DNA of 64,000 nucleotides, from the NCBI GenBank assembly GCA_002840645.1, contig PHBO01000001.1:124001-188000 (forward strand), in the 5' to 3' direction. Made by a program: the position numbers and the translations under genes. This document shows, one piece after another, positions 25,638 to 38,600 of this stretch. How positions within the stretch are numbered: position 1 is the first letter of the stretch; every line of letters starts with the position of its first letter. Origin of the DNA: Candidatus Cloacimonetes bacterium HGW-Cloacimonetes-3. GTDB lineage: Bacteria; Cloacimonadota; Cloacimonadia; Cloacimonadales; Cloacimonadaceae. Under the pieces are notes generated by a model. That model had not been told where the DNA came from, ran no database searches, and worked only from the letters and a program-made list of their open reading frames with translations.

Positions 25638-28600
25638 ATGAGAGAATTCACCGAGTTTCTAAAGAAATTTAAGAGCAGAATAAACACCCGCTTTGCGCTG
25701 CAAGCCATGCTTAATTGTGTGCTTGGATTTGCCATAGCGGTGCATGTTTACTATCTGTTGTGGATGCATATTCCTCATGAATCCGCTGCCTTAATGTATG
25801 CCAATATCGGAATTAGGGCAAGCTTGGCGTTGGTGATTATCTATTTTGTGTGGCAAACCTATCATGGATTCTGGGATAACCGCCTTGTAGCAAGGTTTTT
25901 GGATAGACAGGAAGAGCATAATGACGACCTGTTTCAGAATACTTACGAGCTGGCGAAAAAAGCGGATAGCGTTGCCATCGTAAATGCCCTAGCAGAAAGT
26001 GCAAACCAGCGCATTGGAACTACAAAATACCGCGTACCTGCTATTTACCCTCCGTGGATGATGTTCAGTATTGTGTTTCTGTTCTTGGGGCTGGGCAGCA
26101 TTTGGGCATTATCGTGGGGAGATTTTCAGCTTGCCTTCAAGCAATTTTACACCAACAAACGGCAGGAAATTGTATATAAGCAATTCATAGAGCTAAGCCC
26201 CGGAAGTTTACAGATAGGACGTAACCAAGCAATTGAGATAAAGTTAGTTAAGCCAGATACACGCTTGGCGCATAAACTGTTTTATCGCACGGACAAAGAA
26301 TGGCGGGAACTGGGTATGGCTAATGGCAGCTATCTGTTTACCCGTCTTGATAATAGCATAGAGTATTACGCAGAGAACAGCGTGTGCAAATCGCCTGTTT
26401 ACAAAATTAACGTATTGGACGAGCCTATCGTTAAGAACTGGATTGTGGAGATAAATCCACCGGCTTATACGGGTATGAGAGCATGGGCAGACACGCTAAG
26501 CTACGGCAATATAGAAGCATGGAAGCATAGCATGGTGAAGCTTGCTATCACTACTAATATTCCCGTGAAAACGGCAGTGATGGTGTTTGACGATGCCAGC
26601 AGAGTGCCCATGCAAGCCCTTGATAACCAGAGCTTTATTACTCAGATAAAGGTGGATAGAGCACGTACCTGGTATCTGGAGCTGACCGATGGCCTGGGGC
26701 GAAAAAGCAAACCTGAAGAGAAGAGCATCAGAATACTGGACGACAATCCTCCCCAGATAAAAATTAGCTTTCCCGGTGAGGATGTTACGCTTAATCAGAA
26801 CATGCTTTTGCCTTTGATAATAAGCGCAGACGACGATTTCGGCTTGCGTAACCTGAGCCTGAAACTACAGGTGAACGCAGGTGAGATTACCACGATAAAC
26901 ATTCAAAGCGTGATACCTAACAAGATGTTCGCTACGGACTTTATGCTTGATATGAAATCCACCAATCTCTTCCCCGGCGACGTAGTTACCTATTGGGCAG
27001 AGATATACGATAATTCACCCGAAGTTCAAAAGGCAGAGAGCACAAAGTTCAAAGCTCGCTTTCCATCTATAGAAGAGATTTACAACGAGATTGAGAGACA
27101 GCAAGATAACAAGAAAAGTGAATTAGAAAGCGCGCTGAAGGAATCTAAAGATTTACAGAAGGAATTTGAAGATAAGCGACGTGAGCTGCTAAAAGAGAAT
27201 AACCCCAAGTGGGAAGAAAAGAAACAGCTGGAAAAGATGCTTTCCGAGCAGGAAAAGCTTAGCCAACAGGTTCAGGAAGTGGCAGATAACTACGAGAACC
27301 TGATAGAGAAAATGCAAGCCAATGATGCACTTTCGCCGGAAACACTGGATAAAATGAAGAAGATTCAGGAACTGATGCAAGAGATAAGCAACGAAGACTT
27401 GCAAAAGGCGATGGAAAAGCTGGAAAACAGCCTGAAAAACATCAAACCTGAAGACCTGAAAAAGGCAATGGAGAACTTCAAATTCTCGATGGAGGACTTC
27501 TCTAAAAAGATAGAACAGACCTTGCAATTGCTTGAAAGTATCAAGAAAGAACAAGCCGTACAAAAGGCTTTGCAGATTTCCGAAGAAATGGAGAAAATGC
27601 AAAAAGCCCTCAGCGATCGCACCATGGATAAAACCAAGGATAATAAAGACCTCGCTGCGGATCAGAAGAAGATCAGCGATAATTATGACAAGCTGAAAAG
27701 TGAGTTGGATAAAATCAAGGATATGCTTGATAGCCAGAAAGATAAAGATGCCAGGCAAAAGCTGGATGAACTGATGAAGGAAATGAAACAGAGCGAAGCT
27801 CAGAAAGACATGCAAAACAGTGAAAACCAGCTAAAAAACGATCAACGTAGTCAGTCTCAGGCTTCCCAAAGCAGTGCAATGGAGAAGCTGCGCAAGTTCA
27901 CCATGATGCTGGCACAGATGAAGAATTCGATGAGCTCAGGTAGTTCGGGACAAACGATGAAGGCGATACAGACAGCGACCAGGGAACTGCTGATCTTTTC
28001 CAAAAAGCATGAAAGCACAGCTGCACGTTACCGGAATGATCCATACCAGATTGTGCCTGATTTGATAGCTCATTCTGAAGGAATTCAGATTGCCCTGAAT
28101 AAGCTGTTTAGTGAAGTTCAGGTATTGATGATAATACCACCTAAATTCTTCATAGATATGACAGATACAAACCGTAGTTATCGTGATGTGTTCGGTTATG
28201 TGAACGAAATGCAATTCTACCAGATACCTACGGGACTTGCAAACATCCAAAAAGGGATAAACCTGATGGTTTACGACCTGATGCAAGCCATGCAGAACTC
28301 ATCTTCGGGTGGAGGAAGTGGCAGTGGAATGCAATCCCTGATGCAAACACTGGAGCAGATGGGGCAGGAGCAGATGGCAATGAACATGCTAACCCAGCAG
28401 CTTATGATGCAAATGCAATCCTCAGGCGGGCGCATGGACTCCGCTATGCAACAGCAAATTCAGAAGCTGGCACAAGATCAGGAACGCCTTGCAGAAAACC
28501 TGAAACGGGCTTTACAAAACAGCCCTGAAGCACAGAAGCAAGGCAATGCCATCAAACAGATAACCGAAGAGATGGATAGCATCAGCAGGCAACTGCGCAA

Positions 28601-28874
28601 TAACCAATTATCGCAAGACCTGTTAGAGAGGCAGGAACGGATTATCTCCAAGATGCTGGACGCTCAACGTTCCATAAACAAAAGGGAATTCAGCGAAAAG
28701 CGAAAAGGGGAGACCGCAGATCAGAACGCCTATAAATCTGCACCCAACACCATAGACTACAACAGCTTGCGCCGTAACAGCCTCTTAGATGATAATTTCA
28801 AGGCATACCCCAGCGAGTATCAGAAGGTGATTATGCAATACCTGAAAAGCTTGAATGAAAAGATAGATAAATAG
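25638..28874 (+). CDS. Large membrane-anchored coiled-coil protein, DUF4175-like
   Basis: A 1078-residue protein. Three hydrophobic segments lie in the first 155 residues (LNCVLGFAIAVHVYYLL, ASLALVIIYFVW and MMFSIVFLFLGLGSIWAL). They are followed by an extracytoplasmic beta-rich part (about 180-480) with Ig-like VKPDTRLAHKLFYR and INPPAYTGMRAWADTL. A very long Lys/Glu/Gln-rich coiled coil (about 485-760) comes next, then a Met/Gln-rich segment (MQSLMQTLEQMGQEQMAMNML) and a basic tail. The layout fits DUF4175 proteins of the FCB group, whose function is unknown. AGGAG lies twelve bases upstream. It abuts the TPR gene with no gap. Confidence 0.72.
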   Translation: MREFTEFLKKFKSRINTRFALQAMLNCVLGFAIAVHVYYLLWMHIPHESAALMYANIGIRASLALVIIYFVWQTYHGFWDNRLVARFLDRQEEHNDDLFQNTYELAKKADSVAIVNALAESANQRIGTTKYRVPAIYPPWMMFSIVFLFLGLGSIWALSWGDFQLAFKQFYTNKRQEIVYKQFIELSPGSLQIGRNQAIEIKLVKPDTRLAHKLFYRTDKEWRELGMANGSYLFTRLDNSIEYYAENSVCKSPVYKINVLDEPIVKNWIVEINPPAYTGMRAWADTLSYGNIEAWKHSMVKLAITTNIPVKTAVMVFDDASRVPMQALDNQSFITQIKVDRARTWYLELTDGLGRKSKPEEKSIRILDDNPPQIKISFPGEDVTLNQNMLLPLIISADDDFGLRNLSLKLQVNAGEITTINIQSVIPNKMFATDFMLDMKSTNLFPGDVVTYWAEIYDNSPEVQKAESTKFKARFPSIEEIYNEIERQQDNKKSELESALKESKDLQKEFEDKRRELLKENNPKWEEKKQLEKMLSEQEKLSQQVQEVADNYENLIEKMQANDALSPETLDKMKKIQELMQEISNEDLQKAMEKLENSLKNIKPEDLKKAMENFKFSMEDFSKKIEQTLQLLESIKKEQAVQKALQISEEMEKMQKALSDRTMDKTKDNKDLAADQKKISDNYDKLKSELDKIKDMLDSQKDKDARQKLDELMKEMKQSEAQKDMQNSENQLKNDQRSQSQASQSSAMEKLRKFTMMLAQMKNSMSSGSSGQTMKAIQTATRELLIFSKKHESTAARYRNDPYQIVPDLIAHSEGIQIALNKLFSEVQVLMIIPPKFFIDMTDTNRSYRDVFGYVNEMQFYQIPTGLANIQKGINLMVYDLMQAMQNSSSGGGSGSGMQSLMQTLEQMGQEQMAMNMLTQQLMMQMQSSGGRMDSAMQQQIQKLAQDQERLAENLKRALQNSPEAQKQGNAIKQITEEMDSISRQLRNNQLSQDLLERQERIISKMLDAQRSINKREFSEKRKGETADQNAYKSAPNTIDYNSLRRNSLLDDNFKAYPSEYQKVIMQYLKSLNEKIDK

Positions 28875-30599
28875 ATGAAGCGAATTGTTATCTTAGCTAT
28901 GTTAATGGCTTTTGTATGCTTAACCTACGGGCAGTATAACGAGAAGGATATATTGTCTCAACAAGCAGCACAACTTCTTGCACAAAGGCAGTACGCCCAA
29001 GCGGAGCAACTCTATATCCAGGTGTTGGATAAATATCCTAACGATATCGCAGCCATATCTCAGCTTTTACAGATATATTTGTCCCTCATGCAAACTGATA
29101 AGGCAGAGGCATTGTTAAGCAAGTATCAGCGCACGATGCCGGCGCAAGTGTATAGCGAACAACACATTCAGCTACTTGTGATGCAAGCCAAAGTGAACGA
29201 TGCATGGCAGGAAAGCATGGCTTATCTGGAACTGTATGGAAGTGAGGAATACCGCTATCGGCAGTTAGCTTCATACTTCGAGCGTAAAGGTTTTTATGAC
29301 AAGGTATTGGAGCTGTATCGCCTGGCAAGAGTGAGACTTGATAAACCGGAATACTTCAGGCTTGAAATTGCCAATGCATCCATGAATTACCGCTTGTTCG
29401 AACCGGCAATTCGTGAGTATCTTGCTTATCTGGAATCCAGCCCGGTGAACTTATTCTTTACTAACAACCAGCTGAAAGCCATTCTGCAAGAGGATTCCAC
29501 CCTTATCAGGGTAGTGGCAGGTATAGCAGACAGCACAGCAAGCACGGTAGTGAAAGAGGCTTATGCCGGAGCTTTGGTAAATCTGAAAGACTACTATGGT
29601 GCGTTAAGCGTTTACAAGCAGCTGGAGCTTAGTAAGTTGTATCGCTTCGCAGAGGATCAGGCAGCATCGGGGAATGACAGCCTTGCGTTTCTTGCCTATG
29701 AATACGCAGAAAGCGTAGAGAAAGACCAGCTAAAAAAAGCCGAAATGAACTACCGTATGGCAGTTATCAGGTTCCAGAGAGCAGATTATTTGGCTACCAG
29801 GAAGCTTATAGAAACCAATCTTAGCATGCCTTTGTGGCAAGATCGCAGCTTGGTATACAAGAGCGGTTACGCAGTTAAAATTCGCAAGCTGATGGCAGAG
29901 ACTTGTTTAGCTCTGGGCGAGACCGCCGATAGTGCCATCGTCTGGCTGGAAGAAGCAAAGCAGTACACGCGTGATAACACAGAGCGTCAGGAGACGGATT
30001 TGGAAATTGCCAGGCTATGCATTTTGACTGGTAATAACCAGGCTGCACAAAGGATACTTGGCTCCATTAAAGTAACTTCTCTTTCTGAAAAAAAGGACTA
30101 CCTGACCTTTCTGGGAGCTTTGCTTTCCAATCGCACAGCTTTGGCAGATACCCTGATGAACGACTTCATCATTCGCCATCCGGGCAGCACTTATACAAAT
30201 GATGCCATCTATCTGGTGATGCTTACTTTGGGGATGCAAGCAACGGATCATCCTACCTTCTTTTCTGCGATTAAGCTGTTGCAAATGAATCAGCAAAGTG
30301 GGATAGACTCTCTGGAGATCGTGTTTGCACACAATGGAGATGAAGAGCTCCGGTTGTTAGCAATAGAATGGGCAATAGGTTTGGGTGCTACTGTACGGGC
30401 AGCGGAGCTATTGGACTACGCTTTTACCGATCCAGTGGCAGCAGAATATACCGAACTGCTTAAGCTGCTATTGGTGAAGGATAAAAATGAAGAACAAAGG
30501 CTGGCAAAAGAGTTCCTTAAAGCCAAGCCCAATAGTATCTTCTCGCCGGATTTCAGACAGCGTATCAGCAGATGGTCTGCCTCGCGTCCAAATCTATAA
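28875..30599 (+). CDS. Exported TPR-repeat protein
   Basis: A 574-residue protein with a Sec signal peptide (IVILAMLMAFVCLTYGQ) and tetratricopeptide-like helices from about residue 30 (QQAAQLLAQRQYAQAEQLYIQVLDKYPNDIAAISQLLQIY) through most of its length. Its ATG directly follows the stop of the DUF4175-like gene, so the two are surely co-translated and may form a periplasmic complex. No enzymatic motif seen. Confidence 0.8.
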   Translation: MKRIVILAMLMAFVCLTYGQYNEKDILSQQAAQLLAQRQYAQAEQLYIQVLDKYPNDIAAISQLLQIYLSLMQTDKAEALLSKYQRTMPAQVYSEQHIQLLVMQAKVNDAWQESMAYLELYGSEEYRYRQLASYFERKGFYDKVLELYRLARVRLDKPEYFRLEIANASMNYRLFEPAIREYLAYLESSPVNLFFTNNQLKAILQEDSTLIRVVAGIADSTASTVVKEAYAGALVNLKDYYGALSVYKQLELSKLYRFAEDQAASGNDSLAFLAYEYAESVEKDQLKKAEMNYRMAVIRFQRADYLATRKLIETNLSMPLWQDRSLVYKSGYAVKIRKLMAETCLALGETADSAIVWLEEAKQYTRDNTERQETDLEIARLCILTGNNQAAQRILGSIKVTSLSEKKDYLTFLGALLSNRTALADTLMNDFIIRHPGSTYTNDAIYLVMLTLGMQATDHPTFFSAIKLLQMNQQSGIDSLEIVFAHNGDEELRLLAIEWAIGLGATVRAAELLDYAFTDPVAAEYTELLKLLLVKDKNEEQRLAKEFLKAKPNSIFSPDFRQRISRWSASRPNL

Positions 30600-30634
30600 A
30601 GTAAAGCTAAAGAATTAGATATATATTACCATAG

Positions 30635-32999
<2,365 letters not shown>

Positions 33000-33023
33000 T
33001 AATTAAGCATATAGGAGAAAACA

Positions 33024-34001
33024 ATGAAACTAAGCTATCTACTTATCCCGGCTCTGTTAGCCACATTATCCATAAGTGCTTGTGGCAAGAAAGAGCAGCA
33101 AAAGCAAGAATCTGAGAAGGTTAGTGTAACCTTGGACTGGACTCCCAATACCAATCACACCGGTTTATATGTAGCCAAAGAGCTTGGTTACTTTACTGAG
33201 GTGGGTTTGGATGTGGATATCCTGCAGCCCGGACAGGGAGTAACAGATCAAATCGTTGCAGCGGGGAAAAGCCAGTTTGGAGTTAGTTATCAGGAAAACG
33301 TGATTCGCGCACGTAGTGAAAGCATACCTTTGGTTTCCATTGCTGCCATTATTCAACATAACACTTCCGGATTTGCATCTCTTAAAACGGCAGGGATAAA
33401 AGCTCCCAAAGACTTTGAAGGCAAGCGTTACGGTTCTTGGGATTCTCCTTCAGAGCAGGCAATCTTAAAGAATATCATGACCAAGAATAAAGCTGATTTC
33501 TCGGCGGTTAAGATAGTCTCAGGTGTTTATGATTTCTTCTCCACCATAGGCAAAGACGCTGATTTCGAATGGATTTATTACGGCTGGGATGGCGTTGAAG
33601 CAAAACGCAGAGGCATTGAGATTGATTACATTGCGCTTAAAGACCTTAACCCTGTTTTCGATTACTATACCCCTGTGATCATAACCAACGAAAAGCTGCT
33701 AAGCGAAAACCCCGAATTAGCCAAAAAATTCCTCACTGCCGTCTCCCGCGGTTATGAATACTGCATAGCAAATCCCCAAAAAGCTGCCGACATCCTGATG
33801 AAACATGTACCAGAATTGAACGCAGAACAGGTGAAACTAAGCATGGAATACCTTGCCAAAGAGTATCAATCGGATGCTACAAAGTGGGGAAGCCAGAAGC
33901 CTGAGGTATGGCAACGCTTTATTGACTGGATGTATGTGGAACGCTTGATTCCTATAAGCGTGGAAACTGCTAAAGCATACTCTAACGATTATTTACCATA
34001 A
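33024..34001 (+). CDS. ABC substrate-binding lipoprotein, NMT1/THI5-like
   Basis: A 325-residue lipoprotein with a signal peptide ending in the lipobox ISAC (C20). The mature part opens VSVTLDWTPNTNHTGLYVAKELGYF, the hallmark of ThiY/RibY-type binding proteins that capture pyrimidine precursors of thiamine or riboflavin. The TPNTNHTG and GWDGVEAKRRGIE regions fit this family. It is a type II periplasmic binding fold. The ligand is unknown. Only an ATPase gene follows, four bases downstream; no permease is nearby, and no TPP or FMN riboswitch is possible in the 24-base gap after xerD. Confidence 0.85.
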   Translation: MKLSYLLIPALLATLSISACGKKEQQKQESEKVSVTLDWTPNTNHTGLYVAKELGYFTEVGLDVDILQPGQGVTDQIVAAGKSQFGVSYQENVIRARSESIPLVSIAAIIQHNTSGFASLKTAGIKAPKDFEGKRYGSWDSPSEQAILKNIMTKNKADFSAVKIVSGVYDFFSTIGKDADFEWIYYGWDGVEAKRRGIEIDYIALKDLNPVFDYYTPVIITNEKLLSENPELAKKFLTAVSRGYEYCIANPQKAADILMKHVPELNAEQVKLSMEYLAKEYQSDATKWGSQKPEVWQRFIDWMYVERLIPISVETAKAYSNDYLP

Positions 34002-34005
34002 TAAC

Positions 34006-34767
34006 ATGCATACACTGCCTCCAAGCGACAATTCTATCATACTGGAAGCAAAAGGGATAAAGAAGTCATTTCTCTTTCGCAATAGTATTTCTGTGGTATT
34101 GGAGGCAGTGGATTTCCATATCCACCAGGGAGAGTTTGTAAGCATTATCGGACCCAGCGGATGTGGCAAGAGTACCTTTCTGGAGCTGCTGGCAGGCATT
34201 AGTAAGCCGGATTTCGGGCAGATATTTTTGAACCAAGAGGATATCACCGGAAGAACAGGTTATCTGGGTTACATGCCTCAGGATGATTTGCTTTTCCCCT
34301 GGCTTAATACCATGCAGAATATACTGTTACCTATTAGGGTTCGCAGCGGTGATATAAACCAAGCCAAGCAGATAATTGAGGAACTCCTTCCCCTGTTTGG
34401 GCTTAGTAATCATGCCCATCACCTCCCGCATCAGCTTTCCGGGGGCTTAAGGCAACGGGTGGCACTGCTTAGAACCTATATGTGCAGTACAAAAGTCTTG
34501 CTGTTGGACGAGCCTCTTGCCAGTCTGGATTCGCTAACTCGCGCTCAGCTACAAACCTGGCTGAAAGAAATTGTCCGTAAACTTAATGTTACCGTTATTC
34601 TCGTAACCCACGATATTGACGAAGCAATTGCTCTGTCTGATAGAATCGAACTGATGAGCAAAGACCCGGGAACTTTTATCCAAAGCATCAATATAGCTGC
34701 TATGCGTGGGAAAGACGATACTACCAGGCTTGAGCTGAAAGCAATGATTCGGGGGATGTTCATTTAA
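34006..34767 (+). CDS. ABC transporter ATPase, nitrate/sulfonate/thiamine-precursor type
   Basis: A 253-residue ATPase with Walker A GPSGCGKST, signature LSGGLRQR, Walker B LLLDEPLASLD and switch His in VTHDIDEAI. The MPQDDLLFPWLNTMQNI Q-loop region is typical of the NitT/TauT/ThiZ group. It follows the binding protein by four bases and surely belongs with it. The operon stops here, without a permease gene. Confidence 0.88.
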   Translation: MHTLPPSDNSIILEAKGIKKSFLFRNSISVVLEAVDFHIHQGEFVSIIGPSGCGKSTFLELLAGISKPDFGQIFLNQEDITGRTGYLGYMPQDDLLFPWLNTMQNILLPIRVRSGDINQAKQIIEELLPLFGLSNHAHHLPHQLSGGLRQRVALLRTYMCSTKVLLLDEPLASLDSLTRAQLQTWLKEIVRKLNVTVILVTHDIDEAIALSDRIELMSKDPGTFIQSINIAAMRGKDDTTRLELKAMIRGMFI

Positions 34768-34828
34768 CGCATACCGGTTCATTCTTCATCGTTTTTCCTT
34801 ACTTCGAAACCTCTATCAATCCTCACTT

Positions 34829-34860
34829 ATTGCCCACAAGGTCCGTAATGAGTGGGCAAT
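34829..34860. terminator. Hairpin between convergent operons
   Basis: ATTGCCCAC (34829-34837) pairs with GTGGGCAAT (34852-34860) between the ends of two converging transcripts (stops at 34767 and 34897). It has no T-tract on either strand, so it is at most a weak or factor-assisted bidirectional terminator. A third GGGCAATG lies just after it. Confidence 0.45.
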
Positions 34861-34896
34861 GATAGGGCAATGCTTGAAAGTGAAGAGGGATAAAAG

Positions 34897-35673
34897 TTAG
34901 CTAAAGAACAAATTATACACAATTCTGGCAAGCAGCAATAGCAGAGCAAGGATGAACACTTCTTTGATCAGCTTGTTGCCCTTTAGGATAACCAGTTTAG
35001 AGCCGATGATGTTGCCCGTGATGCCACAGATTGCACCGGGTATGGCAATAGGGAAAAAGATACTGCCCGATACCGCAAAGGTTATCAGTGCTGCCACATT
35101 GGAGGCAAGATTCACTACCTTGGTATTGCCATTGGCTTTGATAAAGTCATAGTGCATCAGAGAAGCGTAGATAAGGATGAGGAAAGTCCCTGTTCCGGGT
35201 CCGAAGAAACCGTCATAAAAGCCGATCACCAATCCTGCGATGCTGCCAAGTGTTAACCGGTAACCCAGTTTTAGCAGATGTGCATTGTTTTTTAAACCCA
35301 TCTTACGGCTGCTAAGCGACACCACTGTGATGATAGGGATAAGGATAACCAGAAGATAATTAAGCAACTTAGGCGATACTCTCAGAGCAGTGGAAGCCCC
35401 AAGCCACGAACCCACTAACGCAAGGGCTGCACTCGCCAAGGCTACAGGGATATCTATCATCTTGGCTCTAAAATAGTTTAGCGTGGAAAACAGGGTGCCG
35501 AAGCAAGATGAAAACTTATTAGTGCCAAGGGCTACATGGGGTGGCAATCCTATGCTCCAATATGCGGGGAGCGAGATTAAGCCGCCACCTCCGGCGATGG
35601 CATCTATGAAACCAGCCAGGAAGATGAAGGGAAGTGCAATTGCGTAATCCAAAGGGCTAAGAGAAATCATCAT
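34897..35673 (-). CDS. TauE/SafE-family (YfcA-like) membrane permease
   Basis: A 258-residue protein with about eight hydrophobic helices. The family pattern is an N-terminal FLAGFIDAIAGGGGLISLPAYW and an internal repeat GFYDGFFGPGTGTFLILIY. TauE/SafE proteins are thought to export sulfite or small sulfur/organic anions; the substrate here is unknown. The start overlaps the stop of the barrel gene (TAATG), making it the last gene of the umuD-barrel operon. Confidence 0.9.
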   Translation of the reverse strand: MMISLSPLDYAIALPFIFLAGFIDAIAGGGGLISLPAYWSIGLPPHVALGTNKFSSCFGTLFSTLNYFRAKMIDIPVALASAALALVGSWLGASTALRVSPKLLNYLLVILIPIITVVSLSSRKMGLKNNAHLLKLGYRLTLGSIAGLVIGFYDGFFGPGTGTFLILIYASLMHYDFIKANGNTKVVNLASNVAALITFAVSGSIFFPIAIPGAICGITGNIIGSKLVILKGNKLIKEVFILALLLLLARIVYNLFFS

Positions 35674-38600
35674 TATAATTCTGCCTTAAACTCAAGTTTC
35701 AGTTCGTGTTTGCTTTTTTCATCGGGGTAATCGTTAAAGCGGTATTCCATAGAAACGCTGCTGAAGCTGTTTATGCGGTAGATACCACTGGTGTTAAAGC
35801 CGGTGATCCAGCCTTCCCTTTTCTGGGGTAAAAAGCCAAAATAACTGCTACCGGAAAGGAAATTCCGCCGTAGGGAAAAGGACGCCGAGATACGGTACTT
35901 CTGCATCCAAACACTACGCAGAGTGGGGGATAGCATGTAGCTACTAAGGGTGTAATCCTCGCTGCCGTTTTGCTTAGCACCGTTTTCGGAACTATAAGCG
36001 AATTCTGTCTGGATACTGCTTTGGGTGGCAAGGTTGCGTTGAATTGAAGCACTCATGTTTTGCACGCTTACTTTCGATAGATAACGAGAATCGCTGGTGC
36101 TTTCGTGGTTGTATTGCAGCCTGGTATTATAGGGGTTATAGCCTTTGATGTCCATCTGTGCGCCACGAGACAGACTGTAACTGCGCTCCAGGCTTTGGTA
36201 ACGTTTATCCAGGCTTCTATCCACATTAAGCTGTAAATTACCGGTTATCCGGTTGGAGATAACATTCAGCCAAAGAGTTTGCTGGAAGGTCTGTTTTCCA
36301 TAGATGGTGTGAGCTTCGCTATACACTTCTCCCGGCAGAAACAGATAGCTTTTCCAGTTAGCGTGGTTTACGCTTTGTTCGTTCAGGTTCAGGGAAGTAT
36401 CGCTGTGCCAGCGTTTGAAGAACTCTTTGCTGCTAAGCGTTGCGGGTTTCAGGTACAAATTTAACTGAGTGTTTATTTCGGAGGACAGGCTTCCATTCGC
36501 ACTGGTGATATACACATAATCGAAATCGCCGGAAGAGACGCTAACTCCGGTGCTGTCGTAAACACCCAAGCCATTGCCGATGTATTGCAGCTCGCGAATC
36601 TTGGGGTAAAACTCGGTTTGGTTTAGCTGATAGTTTACAAACAGGCTTATTGCCTTTTTCATAAAATTGTGGCTGGAACGGAAGTTTACCAGATCATAAT
36701 TGGATTTGGGACTACTGGTGGATGCGGCTTGGTTTAGCTCACGGTGCGTCGCATCTACATCAATGTGGTGTTCGGCAGTGCTAAGCAAGTGCTTAACAGC
36801 GTAGGTTTGGCTGTTGCCCACCTCAATCCAGTTGGGGCTCTTCAGCTTGGAAACATCATCGCTATAGCTTACCTGGGTGAAGATACTGCTGGTGTTACCA
36901 AGACTGATTGTTGGGGAGAGCTTCTGGTATGAAGAGCCATAAGTGCCATTATCCAGTAGATTGTACAGCCCGTTCAGCTTAAGTTTCAGCCGTCTGTACG
37001 CCCACGAAGCATCAGCCTGGTGGTATTGAAGCTGTCCGTTTGGTTTGTCAGCCGCACGGTAATCCTGCTGGGATATGGTGCTACGGATATTTATGGCAGG
37101 GATAATCCCTAACGCCGGGGATGTAGATAAGAAACGGAGGGCTTTTTGTTCATAGAAATCATCAATATCTTTGTAGCGGAACATGAGAGTGCTATTCGAT
37201 CCCTGTGTGCCGCTGCTGATACTAAGATTAGTTTCGCTTTGCGCCAGAGAATCGGCACTTTCCAAACCGGATAAATCAAATTCCAGTTCGGGATTGCGGT
37301 ATTTACCGAACAGAAAGCTCTTGGCTGCTCGTTGCTCGCGGTCTATCCGTAGCTTCACAAGTGAGATGGGCAGCTCTGCATAAGCATAGATAATACCGCT
37401 CTGATTGTCATCATCATCTTTAGGTGAGATGCTGTTCCGGTCGTTTAAGGTGCCTATCGCCTCAATCCCGGCGTTTAATTGCCCATTGCCGTAAGATAGT
37501 GCAAGATCAAGATTGCCTTGCTTCACGGGGGCTAAAAGGCGTTTTTTTGGCAGCCATGATCCAAGCCCATTACCCATGTAGCGAAATTTACCGGGAGAGT
37601 ATTCCTGATAATCACCACTACTAAATCCAACATAGCTAAAGATTATGTTGTATTCTGCGCTGATGTCCGGATAGGCATATTCATAGTATTCTATTCCGCT
37701 TTGGCTGATAATCTTCCGGTAATAGCCCTCACCCGGTTCCACTTGCGTGATGCCATCTCCCCAAACTAAATTGTCACCTGCATTACTCAGTGAATCAAGA
37801 TCGGAAGCGGTGAAATCAAACAGCAAGGGATGTTTTTTATCGTCCTGCTGCCAAATGAATTGATGAGAGAGGCTTAGATGGTTGCCGAGTTTTATGGTGG
37901 AGGAATTGATAAAGCTGCTGATGGCAAAGTATTCGTCTGTATATTGAAAGCGCACCAGAACTTGGTTTGTGGAGCTTATCAAGCGTTTGAACATCAGGCT
38001 GCCTTCGGCGTAGTCTATGGTATAATCTATACCTCGATCCCATCGGCTGCCATCCACAAACACTTCTTCGCTTCCCGCCACTACGATGAAGCCCGGCTGA
38101 AAGTCGTTTGCGCGCAGATAGTATGGTCCCTGCTTGCCATCCACAATTGCCGGGTTAAGGGAAGTGCTTTTACCGTTTCCGGCAGAATAAGCTGCCTGAA
38201 CTGCATGTTTATCTTTGTACCAAGCGTTAATACCTTCAAATTTGCTTTGATACTCCATATACCTGCTTCCGCTTAGCTTTAGTTCAATATCGCCCATGGC
38301 GAGTTCATACTTGTTGCCATACACTTTTATGAACACCTTGTCCAGAGAGCTAAGTTCCTTGGAATCGCCTTCCGGGGATAAGCGGGATTGGCTGTCGGAG
38401 AGCTGTGCCGAGATAGAAACCCCTTGGGCTAATTCCCCGGAGAGATTTACAAACAGGGATTGCTTCAGGTCGAATGCCTCATCGTCCGAAAAAGTGATAG
38501 CGAAGGTTTTAACACCCTGTATTTCCAGCTTAGTATCTCCCGCAAACGCTGGGTTAGCACGCCGTTTAAGGCTGGTGAACAGGCTGTCGCTACGGGCTTT

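Noticed and set aside
27189..27815. Minus-strand 208-codon frame opposite the coiled coil
   Set aside because: It is the antisense of Lys/Glu/Gln-rich coding sequence and gives only repetitive Phe/Leu-rich text; no ribosome site.
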